Of a DNA stretch of 39,537 bases, positions 1 to 8,351 are shown piece by piece. Made by a program: the position numbers and the translations under genes. Source of the stretch: JANXQG01 sp037147235. GTDB taxonomy: Bacteria; Planctomycetota; Planctomycetia; Pirellulales; Thermoguttaceae. The stretch lies in the NCBI GenBank assembly GCA_037147235.1, contig JBAWVO010000024.1:1-39537 (forward strand). The letters run 5' to 3'. Every line of letters starts with the position of its first letter. The stretch's first letter is position 1. Below the pieces are notes generated by a model. It ran no database searches. It saw only the letters and a list, made by a program, of their open reading frames with translations, and was not told the DNA's origin.

Positions 1-556
1 CTTGCATGCTACGTAACTGCCCTAAAAATAACAACTTAAAAGCCGGACAGCCTCTAAAGCACGGGCCTAATACCGCCTACGGCGGAAAGGGCCATGAATG
101 GCCCTGAAAACCAGAGTTCGGCGCGGGTCTCCTGATCCCGCCGAAACGGACGATCGAAGGTCTCCCGGTAAATTGGAGACCTTCGGTTGGCGGCGTGGCT
201 CGATCAGAGACCGGCCACAACAAGGCGGCGACCGGCCACAACAAGATGTTAATTGACAGCAAACTAATTCCCGATGAAAATCGTGTGTCGGCGAATATTG
301 TTTTGGAAAACGCAACACACGTCATGGTCCCGAAGAGGCCAATCATCTTGCCCGCTTTGCAATTAGGGGAGAAAGTTTGTGGATCGTATGTGCGTGAGCA
401 TTTTGAGAAGACCGCCGAACCCCCCTACTGGAAGCTCTATATGCGGCACCGTAAGGAAGTGGCCCGTGCGCAATGTTTGGCTCATCGCAGGTGGTGGTGC
501 GGGCTGGTTCCACAGAAGATAGTTTGGCAATTCTAAGAAGGGAGCACTGACTTTTG
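1..556. other. Left intergenic region with dispersed hairpin repeat; no convincing gene
   Basis: No recognisable gene was found in this stretch. It carries copy 1 of a dispersed hairpin repeat (111-245). An open frame follows (ATG about 246, stop about 536) whose product resembles nothing I know and begins inside repeat DNA. Its first codons (MLIDSKLI) resemble the start of the flippase gene at 4176 (MLRDSKLI), and the two share a 15-base identical stretch, so this may be a remnant of a gene start or of a former leader region. A purine-rich AGGGAG at about 538-543 precedes the first real gene. Confidence 0.5.
111..245. repeat. Dispersed hairpin repeat family A, copy 1
   Basis: This copy contains an 11-bp stem, CGAAGGTCTCC paired with GGAGACCTTCG (155-185), followed by a conserved tail GACCGGCCACAACAAG. 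The tail occurs twice in this copy (about 209-224 and 230-245). Related copies lie at about 20392-20478 and 35129-35214. All three share the GGTCT...GGAGACC arrangement, a CAGAGACCGG block and the CCACAACA tail, and all are intergenic. Confidence 0.75.
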
Positions 557-2323
557 ATGTCTTCAACAACAATTTCTAATGTGGCACCAATCAAGACGGA
601 GTGTATAACCGTCTTCCTCTGTTCCTTTGTGGCCATTTCGATCTGCTTCCACGGAGCGGTCAGGGACTTTTTCCCGATGGCGGATAACGTAATTCTAATT
701 ACGGAATCGACTCCTTACGCAATGCATGTGGATTTTGTGAAGTGGTTTACGTGTGGCTGGCGAGGGTACTCTCGCCCTTACGCCGAGTATATCGGCACAG
801 TCACTGATTTTGTTCGTCCTGTTGTCAACGGGTGTTTTTGGCTTAACTTCGCGATTTGGGGCGAGAAATGGGGAAATTATCTTTATCTTAACTTCGCGGT
901 GATGGCGGCGGCGGCAGCACTAAGCTACTATATCGCCCGTCAGTTACTGGGCTGCGAGCGATGGGCTGCCCTGCTCGCATCGAGTTTACTCCTGCTGAAT
1001 CCGGCGAGCATTACTTCGTACGGTATCCCCATGGACATCGTTCATACGCTTAGCGCATTGATTGCAGTATTTGCTTTAGTGTCCATTTTGCAAAAACGCA
1101 TGGTGTGCGGCCTGGTACTTTTGGTCGTGGCTCTGTTCACCAAAGAATCGACGCTCTTTGCGCCCATGGCCGCCGGACTGATGTGGTTGCTCCTCCGGCA
1201 CCGCGAGGCGGGGCGTTTCCATGCCGCGCATTGGGTGGTGGCCGCAGCCCTGGCCGCAATTCCAATAGGAGCTTGGTTACTGGCCCGGTTTGCTGTATTC
1301 CACGGCTTTGGTCAAGCCTACGTCACTCAGGATCTGTCTTTGATGGGGATCATTGTTTCCTGGGCAACCTTCCCCTTGCTCTGGCCCTTGGGGTTGAGTG
1401 GCCCCACCGATCCGAGTTCCACGATTCGCGGAGTCTTATGGCGGCAATGGGACATGATCTCCCTCTTACCGATCTTTGGCCTGTTTATGAGTCTGATTAC
1501 CGTGTCACTGGTTCTCCGTGCCCTAGTGAAGTTCGTACGCGATTCATCCTGGAGGAATGAGAACGACTGGCTGCTTTGGCTGGGACCGTGGCTGATCCTC
1601 GCCTTTGCACAACTGATCACACTAGGCCTGCCGGTGCAGAACGGTCTGTTCGTATTTGTAGTTGGGATTCCTATTACGTGCCTCCTATTGCAGCGCGCGG
1701 TGCGGACACGTGCTGTCGCTTCCGCTATGCTGGTCGTTTGTTTTCAATTGCTGCTCGTTGTGCCCGGACTAAGTTTTGTCTTCACGGAACATAGCAGGGC
1801 TGCAACCGAAGCTCGCACGGAATCTCGAGCTGTCACGCAATCTCTCCTGAGCGCACTTTTCGAGGCAGGAAACAAACACAAGAGAGTATACGTTCTCAAC
1901 GATATTCCCATCCGCAATGCGCGCGTTCAGGCAGGCCCCTTTGCCGGCACAAAAGCGGAGGTAGTCCTGTTAAATAACCTCGATGGTGGGTTCCCTCACA
2001 ATTCGCTTTCTGTCAATATGGTCAAGATCGGACCTGATCGGTATCGAATAACGACGAGAGTCCAGTCTCCATACAATTTACTTCTGGTGGCTGCGCAACG
2101 GAAGGAACTATTCCCGTCGGTTGGCGAGAAATCTGTGGTGCGAAACAGCAACATCACGTATGAGTTTCCGGTGGCTCCGCAACCGCGGAGAGGCGTTTTG
2201 GGAACCGAGCACTGGAGCATTGGTAGCGAGTTGCAAATCACGCTCACCGACGACAGCGATTTTGCTATCGTGGGATACGACCCTCCTACGGGCCTTTATC
2301 GCGTTGTGACCTTGCCTGAATAA
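557..2323 (+). CDS. Polytopic membrane protein, GT-C / PMT-like
   Basis: The product is about 588 residues. Roughly the first 400 are dominated by hydrophobic segments (for example near residues 15-30, 105-125, 140-155, 185-205 and 230-250). The C-terminal 180 residues or so are soluble and probably face the periplasm. Size and layout fit a GT-C-fold lipid-linked-sugar glycosyltransferase (ArnT/PMT/GtrII type) that adds a side-chain residue on the outer face of the membrane, but no diagnostic catalytic motif was recognised, so the function is inferred from layout and context. ATG 557 is preferred to TTG 554 and has AGGGAG upstream. The next gene is a polyprenyl-phosphate-sugar-synthase-like GT2, the usual supplier of substrate for GT-C enzymes, which supports the call. 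Confidence 0.6.
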   Translation: MSSTTISNVAPIKTECITVFLCSFVAISICFHGAVRDFFPMADNVILITESTPYAMHVDFVKWFTCGWRGYSRPYAEYIGTVTDFVRPVVNGCFWLNFAIWGEKWGNYLYLNFAVMAAAAALSYYIARQLLGCERWAALLASSLLLLNPASITSYGIPMDIVHTLSALIAVFALVSILQKRMVCGLVLLVVALFTKESTLFAPMAAGLMWLLLRHREAGRFHAAHWVVAAALAAIPIGAWLLARFAVFHGFGQAYVTQDLSLMGIIVSWATFPLLWPLGLSGPTDPSSTIRGVLWRQWDMISLLPIFGLFMSLITVSLVLRALVKFVRDSSWRNENDWLLWLGPWLILAFAQLITLGLPVQNGLFVFVVGIPITCLLLQRAVRTRAVASAMLVVCFQLLLVVPGLSFVFTEHSRAATEARTESRAVTQSLLSALFEAGNKHKRVYVLNDIPIRNARVQAGPFAGTKAEVVLLNNLDGGFPHNSLSVNMVKIGPDRYRITTRVQSPYNLLLVAAQRKELFPSVGEKSVVRNSNITYEFPVAPQPRRGVLGTEHWSIGSELQITLTDDSDFAIVGYDPPTGLYRVVTLPE

Positions 2324-2446
2324 ATGCCGATTAGGCCCTATTATTGTGTTTCATTTCGTCGAGTACGAAGCACGCAAAGGCTAATCTCTTTCAGGGTGCT
2401 CGTGAGTACGAACATCGCCTTGTAATTTTTACCTTGGTATAACTTA

Positions 2447-3439
2447 ATGGTTTCAAAACGGTTGATATCGCTGGTTGTTCCCTGTTACAATGAGAGCGAA
2501 GTGTTTCCATACCTTGAGCGAGAACTTGCTTCGCTTGCCGACCGGTTGCAGGAGGAGTTCGACGTCGAGATCGTACTTGTCGACGACGGGAGTCGGGATT
2601 CTACCTGGGGTCTGATTAAGGAGTTTGGCGGGCGCGACGTCCGGGTTCGGGGAATCACCTTGTCTAGGAATTTTGGGCACCAGGTAGCATTGACCTGTGG
2701 GTACGATCTTTCCATGGGGGATGCCATAGTCTGTATGGACGCCGATCTTCAAGATCCCCCAGAGGCCGTCGTGGAAATGGTGCAGAAATGGAAAGAGGGG
2801 TATGATCTGGTTCAGGCAATTCGCATCCAGCGCGATGGCGAAACGCGGTTCAAACTATGGACGGCGGCGGCTTTCTATCGCTTAATTCGCGCACTGGGCG
2901 CGAATCACGTCACTGCCAACACTGGAGATTTTCGTCTCATGAGTCGCCGGGCTCTCGATGCGCTGGGTCAGATGCGGGAGTACCACCGCTTCATCCGTGG
3001 CATGGTAGGACTGGTGGGGTTTCGCACGACCGATATTTACTATCGCAGAAGGGTGCGAAAAGCGGGCACGACGAAGTATCCGCTCCGCAAGATGTTGCGG
3101 TTCGCTTCCGACGCGATCGTCTCTTTTTCTACTGTTCCGTTGAAGCTTTCGTTCATAGCCGCCGTGCTGTTATTCTTCGTCGCGGTCGGTTACTTGGGGT
3201 TTTCAACTATTCGTCACCTCTTTTGGGACGTTCCCTTGGTTCCCGGTTGGTCCAGCCTGATCCTGTCCGTTGTGGCCCTTGGTGCCAGCAATCTGATCTC
3301 GATCGGCATCCTGGGCGAATACGTGGGACGCATCTATGAGCAAGTCAAGCAACGACCGCTGTACTTTGTCCAGGAAACGACATCCATGGCGAGTGTCCCG
3401 AAGTCGTTGGGAGAGACAAACTCCTTGGAAGGATTGTAA
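2447..3439 (+). CDS. GT2 glycosyltransferase, polyprenyl-phosphate sugar synthase-like (DPM1/ArnC/GtrB type)
   Basis: A 330-residue protein with an N-terminal GT-A domain: SLVVPCYNESEV near residue 9, VLVDDGSRDSTW near 44 and the metal-binding motif MDADLQDPPE near 97. Two C-terminal membrane segments (about 235-255 and 270-295) are followed by GEYVGRIYEQVKQRPLY, a common ending in the GtrB/ArnC-type family. Such enzymes move a sugar from a nucleotide donor onto undecaprenyl phosphate at the cytoplasmic face. The product would feed a GT-C enzyme such as the preceding gene. The specific sugar cannot be deduced. A class I methyltransferase starts 2 bases after the stop, implying co-transcription. 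Confidence 0.85.
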   Translation: MVSKRLISLVVPCYNESEVFPYLERELASLADRLQEEFDVEIVLVDDGSRDSTWGLIKEFGGRDVRVRGITLSRNFGHQVALTCGYDLSMGDAIVCMDADLQDPPEAVVEMVQKWKEGYDLVQAIRIQRDGETRFKLWTAAAFYRLIRALGANHVTANTGDFRLMSRRALDALGQMREYHRFIRGMVGLVGFRTTDIYYRRRVRKAGTTKYPLRKMLRFASDAIVSFSTVPLKLSFIAAVLLFFVAVGYLGFSTIRHLFWDVPLVPGWSSLILSVVALGASNLISIGILGEYVGRIYEQVKQRPLYFVQETTSMASVPKSLGETNSLEGL

Positions 3440-3441
3440 GT

Positions 3442-4182
3442 TTGAAGGAATCACAAGAGACGTCACGCGACCAGGAGTTCGATGCCTACGCAACCGATTA
3501 TGGTGCTGGCATGGACATTGGTTTGAAATGTTGCCTTGGCCCCGATGCCGAGTCATTCATCGAAGTCAAGGTGGCTTGGATGCTTCAGTATCTGGCACGC
3601 TGGCCATTGCCAAACGACGTGGAAGTTCCACGGCTGATGGATTACGGATGCGGGGTTGGCACGCTACTCCGCGTTCTTCGACGGATGGGATTCGCCGCGG
3701 AGCTTGCCGGATGTGATGTATCGCGGGGAATGATCAAGGAGGCATGCGAGCGGTGGCCGCAGGACGAGCCATTGAGGTTCGAGCCTATCGAAAACGGCCG
3801 TGCGCCTTATGCGGATCAAGCATTTGACCTAGTCGTCCTAAGCTCGGTGATGCACCATGTGGAAGTCGCGGAGCGGAACATAGTCTACGCCGACGCTCTG
3901 CGGCTGCTGAAAATTGGGGGCCGGCTTATCGTCTTTGAGCACAATCCTTTCAATCCCCTAACCCAGTGGGTCGTTCATCATACGCCCATTGACCAGAATG
4001 CCGTTCTGTTACGCCCCTGCGAGGTCGTGCGGGGATTGAAAGCTGTTTCCGGTGTTGCGACCCATACGGAATACCTCATGTTCTTCCCTCCTAGGATGGT
4101 TTTGCTCCGGCCATGCGAACGATTTCTTCGTTGGTTTCCGTTAGGGGCGCAATACGTTGTAGTAGCCACGAAGCTATGTTAA
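3442..4182 (+). CDS. Class I SAM-dependent methyltransferase
   Basis: A 246-residue protein. The SAM-binding motif I DYGCGVGTLL lies near residue 65, an acidic motif II (GCDVS) near 88, and FDLVVLSSVMHHVE near 130 is typical of Methyltransf_11/25 proteins. LRLLKIGGRLIVFEHNP near 155 is the usual post-motif III strand. The start is TTG at 3442, 2 bases after the preceding stop, with a GGAAGGA ribosome-binding sequence inside the end of that gene. Context suggests methylation of a sugar or lipid-linked intermediate; the acceptor is unknown. Its stop overlaps the start of the flippase gene by a few bases. Confidence 0.85.
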   Translation: MKESQETSRDQEFDAYATDYGAGMDIGLKCCLGPDAESFIEVKVAWMLQYLARWPLPNDVEVPRLMDYGCGVGTLLRVLRRMGFAAELAGCDVSRGMIKEACERWPQDEPLRFEPIENGRAPYADQAFDLVVLSSVMHHVEVAERNIVYADALRLLKIGGRLIVFEHNPFNPLTQWVVHHTPIDQNAVLLRPCEVVRGLKAVSGVATHTEYLMFFPPRMVLLRPCERFLRWFPLGAQYVVVATKLC

Positions 4183-5543
4183 GGGACAGCAAACTAATTT
4201 TCGAAATCGACGCCAACGCGGAAGCTATGCTAATTCCCGAACTCGACGTCGTTTTGGAATCGTCGTCCGTTCCTGCGCCGGTGGCTGTTGAAACAAAAAA
4301 GCCGACGATGCTTTTCCTCGTCAGCTCGCTGGCCGGTGGGAACGTCATTTCCATGATGCTCCGCATGGTCGGCGGTATCCTTCAGGCAAGGTGCGTCTTG
4401 CCGGCCGTACTGGGAAAGTTCAACAGCATCGGTTTGGTGATGGGCTACGCCCCTTTTCTGCAAATCGGCATCCTCAACGGCATCAACCGGGAACTCCCTT
4501 ACTTTATCGGAAAAGGCAACCGGCAACGGGTCAACGAACTGGCCGCCGCCGCGCAGGCCTGGGCACTGGCCGTTGGTGGGATCGTCGGCATTGCGCTCGT
4601 GGGCGTCGGATGTTGGCAATTGGCCCATGGCGAGTGGGAATTGGCGGCCGGCTGGTTTACCAATGCCATTCTCGCCATACTGCTTTTCTACAATACCTAT
4701 TATCTTCAGATGACGTATCGCACGGGCCACGATTTCGCGAGGCTGGCCATGTCGGGCGTCATCGAAAACACGGTCGCGCTGGCTTTGGTCGCGCTCGTCG
4801 CATTATTGAATTTCTACGGGCTATGCCTGCGGGCATTGTTGAGTGCTTCCGTGGGCGTGTGCTTTCTCTACTACTGGCGTCCGCTTCGAGTCGGGCCGCG
4901 TTGGAACGGGCGCCATCTGATGCATTTGCTCGTGATCGGCGCGCCGATCTTCATCGTCGGCCAAATCTATGCGTGGTGGACGGTGCTCAACTCCACGCTC
5001 GTATTTGTTTACCTGGGCGAGCAAGGTTTGGGTTTATACGCCATGGTGCTTGTGGCGGCCGGAGCTTTGGAACTCTTGCCGATCGCGGTCAGCCAGGTGC
5101 TTTATCCGCGAATGGCGGAACACTACGGCCGCACCGGTCGATTGGGCGATCTGATTCGCATGTCGATCAAGCCGACCCTCTTTTCCGTGATCGGCATCAT
5201 TTCGGTGATCGTCGTTGGATGGTTCGCGGTTGAACCGGTAATTCGGTTTATTTTGCCCGACTATGTCGATGCGGTTCCCGCAATCCGTTGGGCTTTGCTG
5301 GTTCCTTTCGTGCTATCCTTTTGCCCCGTCATGAATGTTTATAACGTCCTACGGCGACAAGACCTTTATATTGTGGCCATTGTCCTTGGCATCGGAGCTT
5401 ACGTTGGAAGTCTGTTGTGGCTCGTGCGCGGCGGTGCCGACCTCGTGGCATTTCCGCAGGCCATGTTGGTCGGTCGCGTGGTTTTTACCGTTGCTGGGTA
5501 CGTGCTTCTCCTTCCTGTCTATTTCCAGCACGGTAAGGCTTGA
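4176..5543 (+). CDS. Wzx-like polysaccharide flippase / oligosaccharide transporter
   Basis: About 455 residues with 12 or more hydrophobic segments spread evenly, preceded by a ~45-residue soluble N-terminus. The pattern matches the Polysacc_synt (MOP superfamily) flippases that move undecaprenyl-diphosphate-linked repeat units across the inner membrane. Features include the early NVISMMLRMVGGILQARCVL region, GQIYAWWTVLNSTLVFVYLG and EVLLPIAVSQVLYPRM-like segments. The frame is open from 4113, but ATG 4176 is preferred because it overlaps the upstream stop by only 7 bases. A later ATG at 4227 is also possible. The gene supports a Wzy-dependent pathway together with the polymerase-like gene at 15769. 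Confidence 0.85.
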   Translation: MLRDSKLIFEIDANAEAMLIPELDVVLESSSVPAPVAVETKKPTMLFLVSSLAGGNVISMMLRMVGGILQARCVLPAVLGKFNSIGLVMGYAPFLQIGILNGINRELPYFIGKGNRQRVNELAAAAQAWALAVGGIVGIALVGVGCWQLAHGEWELAAGWFTNAILAILLFYNTYYLQMTYRTGHDFARLAMSGVIENTVALALVALVALLNFYGLCLRALLSASVGVCFLYYWRPLRVGPRWNGRHLMHLLVIGAPIFIVGQIYAWWTVLNSTLVFVYLGEQGLGLYAMVLVAAGALELLPIAVSQVLYPRMAEHYGRTGRLGDLIRMSIKPTLFSVIGIISVIVVGWFAVEPVIRFILPDYVDAVPAIRWALLVPFVLSFCPVMNVYNVLRRQDLYIVAIVLGIGAYVGSLLWLVRGGADLVAFPQAMLVGRVVFTVAGYVLLLPVYFQHGKA

Positions 5544-5598
5544 ACCAGGATCGTTGCTTGATGTCTGTGTCCTTAATTACTTATCCAGAAACAACTAA

Positions 5599-7122
5599 GT
5601 GATTTCCTCGCAACTTCCCTCACCCCCTGCCCCTCTCCCGCGTACAAGAGAGGGGAGTTGTTCTTGGACAGGTTCTGAGCAGGCCCGTCCCTTGGAAAAC
5701 CTCGTGCGCGCCTTTGATGCTGAGCTTGCCCAACCGGAAATTGAAGGCATCTCAATTGGATCGACGTTGACCGACTTGCTGGTTATCGAGTTCATTAATG
5801 GTGGCGGACGGTGGGGCATTGCTCAGCGTGGCCTGGATCGACTTCGATGGTTGCGGAGATACTTCCTTGCACCCCGCCGGCCCGAAAAGGCCACGCAAGT
5901 GAAGCCTGGACAGATTCTGGTGCTATCCAGGTCATCGAAGACGCGGTTCGACGACCTGATCTTGCCCGTGCTTCAATCGCTGTCCCCAGTGCGTTGCACG
6001 GTGCTTTACAAGGATCCGAACACCCCGCAACGGTTGCCCGCCGGAGCGGATGCGGTCGACTGGATGGATGTGGTCTCGCATGACCATGGTCGTTGGCATT
6101 CGGCCTTCCGTCGCTGTTGGCCGCAGTGGCGTTCTCGCGTTCAATCGTTGTGCAAATCGTTTGGCTTGCCGCGCGGCGCGATGGAGCGTCTGAGTCTGAG
6201 TATTCTCGTGAATAGCCAGTTAGCTGTCGGATCTTTGGCGTTTCTTGAACGCTGCCGCCCTGCGGCCGTCGTAACCGATTACGACCGCGCCTGTTTCCCT
6301 TCGTGCCTTGTATTGGCGGCAAAGTCTCTTGGAATCCCTACCTTTTCGCTCCAGCATGGAGTCATGAATCAGGATGCCGTGGGATATGTGCCTGTAATCG
6401 CTGACCGGATGTTTTGCTGGGGCGAACTACCTCGGCGGATCATGACCGAGACTGGCCAGAATCCGGCTAAGTTAGCGATTGGCGGATGTCCCCGTCTGTC
6501 TCGCGAATTGCCCGTCGAACCCGAGAATGTACGCAGCCGATTAAACATTGATCCGTCGCACCGCGTGGCCATGTTGGGCACTTCGCCCGTTCCGCCGGTG
6601 CAGCGGAGGCTTCTGGCAGCATGGTTCTGTGATGCGGTGTCTCAACTTGATGGCGTTTCGGGTATTGTCCGCCTGCATCCGTCCGAAAAGCTTGAATTCT
6701 ATGCCGATATCGCCAGGAAGTATCCCCAAGTCAAATTTTTGGACAATTCACAGATGTCGCTAGATGAGTCGCTCGCGGCCACCGATGTTGTGGTTGTACA
6801 AAGCAGTGGCATGGGGGGGGATGCATTGGTCAAGCGGCGTTTGGTCATCGTAGTCGAAATTCCGGATGCCACTTTGGGTCATGGAAAGGATCTTATCGAA
6901 CAGGCCGGCTGCCCACGGGTTGCCAGTGCCGAGGAGCTAGCTGCATCGCTGCGAAGTCTGCTCTTTGATGAAGAATTTCGCCGTTGCCATTTTGCCGCCA
7001 CGGAACGGTTTGTTGAGGATTTCTGTGCATCCTTCGGTGAGGATTCTGCGAGGCGAATCGCTGAAACGATTAACCAAATCGTGGAATGTGGCGGGATGAC
7101 ACTTTGCGAGCGTGTGTTTTAG
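5599..7122 (+). CDS. GT-B-like surface carbohydrate biosynthesis protein
   Basis: Up to 507 residues. The C-terminal half resembles GT-B-like capsule/CDP-glycerol-transferase or epimerase-type folds: GIPTFSLQHGVMNQDAVGY near residue 248, a LAIGGCPRLS block, VRLHPSEK near 350 and VVVVQSSGMGGDALVKRRLV near 395. The family cannot be named with certainty. It is probably a cytoplasmic glycosyltransferase or glycosyl-phosphate transferase acting on the repeat unit. The annotated GTG start places a palindromic intergenic-type repeat (about 5628-5656) inside the first codons, so the true start is probably downstream, for example TTG 5692 (LENLVRAFDAEL) or later. The next gene begins 65 bases downstream. 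Confidence 0.7.
   Translation: MISSQLPSPPAPLPRTREGSCSWTGSEQARPLENLVRAFDAELAQPEIEGISIGSTLTDLLVIEFINGGGRWGIAQRGLDRLRWLRRYFLAPRRPEKATQVKPGQILVLSRSSKTRFDDLILPVLQSLSPVRCTVLYKDPNTPQRLPAGADAVDWMDVVSHDHGRWHSAFRRCWPQWRSRVQSLCKSFGLPRGAMERLSLSILVNSQLAVGSLAFLERCRPAAVVTDYDRACFPSCLVLAAKSLGIPTFSLQHGVMNQDAVGYVPVIADRMFCWGELPRRIMTETGQNPAKLAIGGCPRLSRELPVEPENVRSRLNIDPSHRVAMLGTSPVPPVQRRLLAAWFCDAVSQLDGVSGIVRLHPSEKLEFYADIARKYPQVKFLDNSQMSLDESLAATDVVVVQSSGMGGDALVKRRLVIVVEIPDATLGHGKDLIEQAGCPRVASAEELAASLRSLLFDEEFRRCHFAATERFVEDFCASFGEDSARRIAETINQIVECGGMTLCERVF
5618..5656. repeat. Palindromic REP-like element at a gene 5' end
   Basis: An 8-bp perfect stem, CCCCTCTC paired with GAGAGGGG, lies around a 10-base loop and is preceded by CTCACCCCCTG. 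This has the look of a dispersed intergenic palindrome rather than coding sequence. It sits inside the longest reading frame of the following gene and makes its N-terminus doubtful. A related GC-rich palindrome (CCCTCCGGGAGAGGG) lies in the short gap at about 30808-30823. Confidence 0.55.
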
Positions 7123-7187
7123 GGCGATCAAGAGGCGTTGGCTGAGGAGCTGAATATGTTAACTTGCGTTCAAGGAGAATCTCGCTT

Positions 7188-8303
7188 ATGAAAATTCTAG
7201 TAACCGGCGGTGCCGGATTTATTGGCTCGTATGTTTGTGAGGCTTTATTGCGGCAGGGTCATGAAGTGATTGTGCTGGACAACCTTGATCCGCAGATCCA
7301 CGGCCCCGATGCCCATTGGCCTGCCTACATGCCCGACGGCACGGAGAACCACATTGGCGATGTCCGAGACCGAGAGCTCTTACGCAGCCTTCTCGCCAGG
7401 TCGGATGCCGTGATCCATCTCGCGGCCGCGGTTGGCGTCGGCCAATCCATGTACAAGATCGAGCACTACTGCTCCGTCAGCGTGATCGGGACGGCAATCC
7501 TGCTCGAAGAAATGATCCCGCTCCGCCAACAGATCAAGAAGCTGATTGTGGCTTCTTCCATGTCGATCTACGGCGAAGGTGCCTATCGGGATGCGGAAGG
7601 TCAAATTGTTTGTCCGGCATCGCGGAGCATTTCCCAATTGAAAGAGGGACGCTGGGAGCCAAACGACGCACTTGGGCGGCCGCTCACCCCGATTCCCACT
7701 CCGGAAACCAAACCGCTCAAGCCCGATTCGATCTACGCCGTGAACAAGCGGGATCAAGAGGAAATGTGCCTGGCATTTGGCCGGGCCTACGGAATACCTT
7801 CCGTGGCGTTGCGGATGTTCAATGTTTACGGGGCGCGGCAGGCATTGAGCAACCCCTACACGGGCGTAGTGGCGATTTTTTGTAGCTGCCTGATGCAAAA
7901 TCGGTCTCTCATCGTTTTTGAAGACGGTGAGCAGCGGCGGGACTTCGTCCATGTCGAAGACGTGGCGAGGGCTTACGTCTTGGCCTTGGAGAATGATGGA
8001 GCGGACGGTTTGTCCCTCAATCTCGGCAGTGGTCAGAGTGTTAGCGTCAACGAGATCGCCAAGTTGCTTGCCGCGGCCATGGGTAAACCTTGCCGCCCCG
8101 AGATTGCCGGCAAGTATCGCGATGGCGATATCCGGCATTGCTTCGCGGATGTCTCGCTGATCAAAGAAAAGCTGGGTTGGGTTCCGCACTATGAATTTCA
8201 ATCCGGAATCGGGACGGTACTCCGTTGGGTCTTGTCGCAAACGGATGTGAAAGCCATGGGAGACTCGTACGCCGAACTCAAGGCATTGGGGTTGTTGAAG
8301 TAA
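7188..8303 (+). CDS. NAD-dependent sugar epimerase, dTDP-L-rhamnose 4-epimerase-like
   Basis: A 371-residue extended short-chain dehydrogenase. The Rossmann motif TGGAGFIG starts near residue 6. The catalytic serine region VASSMSIYGEG lies near 125 and the YxxxK pair (YAVNK) near 183-187. The insert between them (cysteine-bearing, with LKEGRWEPND and PLTPIPTPETKPLKPDS) is characteristic of the dTDP-L-rhamnose 4-epimerase (WbiB-like) subfamily, which makes dTDP-6-deoxy-L-talose. Substrate is therefore probable, not proven. ATG 7188 follows CAAGGAGAA. The last 57 coding bases, the stop and the next 11 bases are repeated at 11406-11473, upstream of and overlapping the start of another gene. Confidence 0.8.
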   Translation: MKILVTGGAGFIGSYVCEALLRQGHEVIVLDNLDPQIHGPDAHWPAYMPDGTENHIGDVRDRELLRSLLARSDAVIHLAAAVGVGQSMYKIEHYCSVSVIGTAILLEEMIPLRQQIKKLIVASSMSIYGEGAYRDAEGQIVCPASRSISQLKEGRWEPNDALGRPLTPIPTPETKPLKPDSIYAVNKRDQEEMCLAFGRAYGIPSVALRMFNVYGARQALSNPYTGVVAIFCSCLMQNRSLIVFEDGEQRRDFVHVEDVARAYVLALENDGADGLSLNLGSGQSVSVNEIAKLLAAAMGKPCRPEIAGKYRDGDIRHCFADVSLIKEKLGWVPHYEFQSGIGTVLRWVLSQTDVKAMGDSYAELKALGLLK

Positions 8304-8314
8304 ATGATCGCAAA
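8247..8314 (+). repeat. Direct repeat, copy 1 (3' end of the epimerase gene)
   Basis: These 68 bases cover the last 18 sense codons and stop of the epimerase gene plus the following ATGATCGCAAA. They recur at 11406-11473 with 65 of 68 positions identical. In this copy the ATG after the stop opens only a four-codon frame that ends at TAA. Confidence 0.95.
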
Positions 8315-8351
8315 GTAATCGGCATTTCCCTGAATTGCTTTTAATCGTCAC

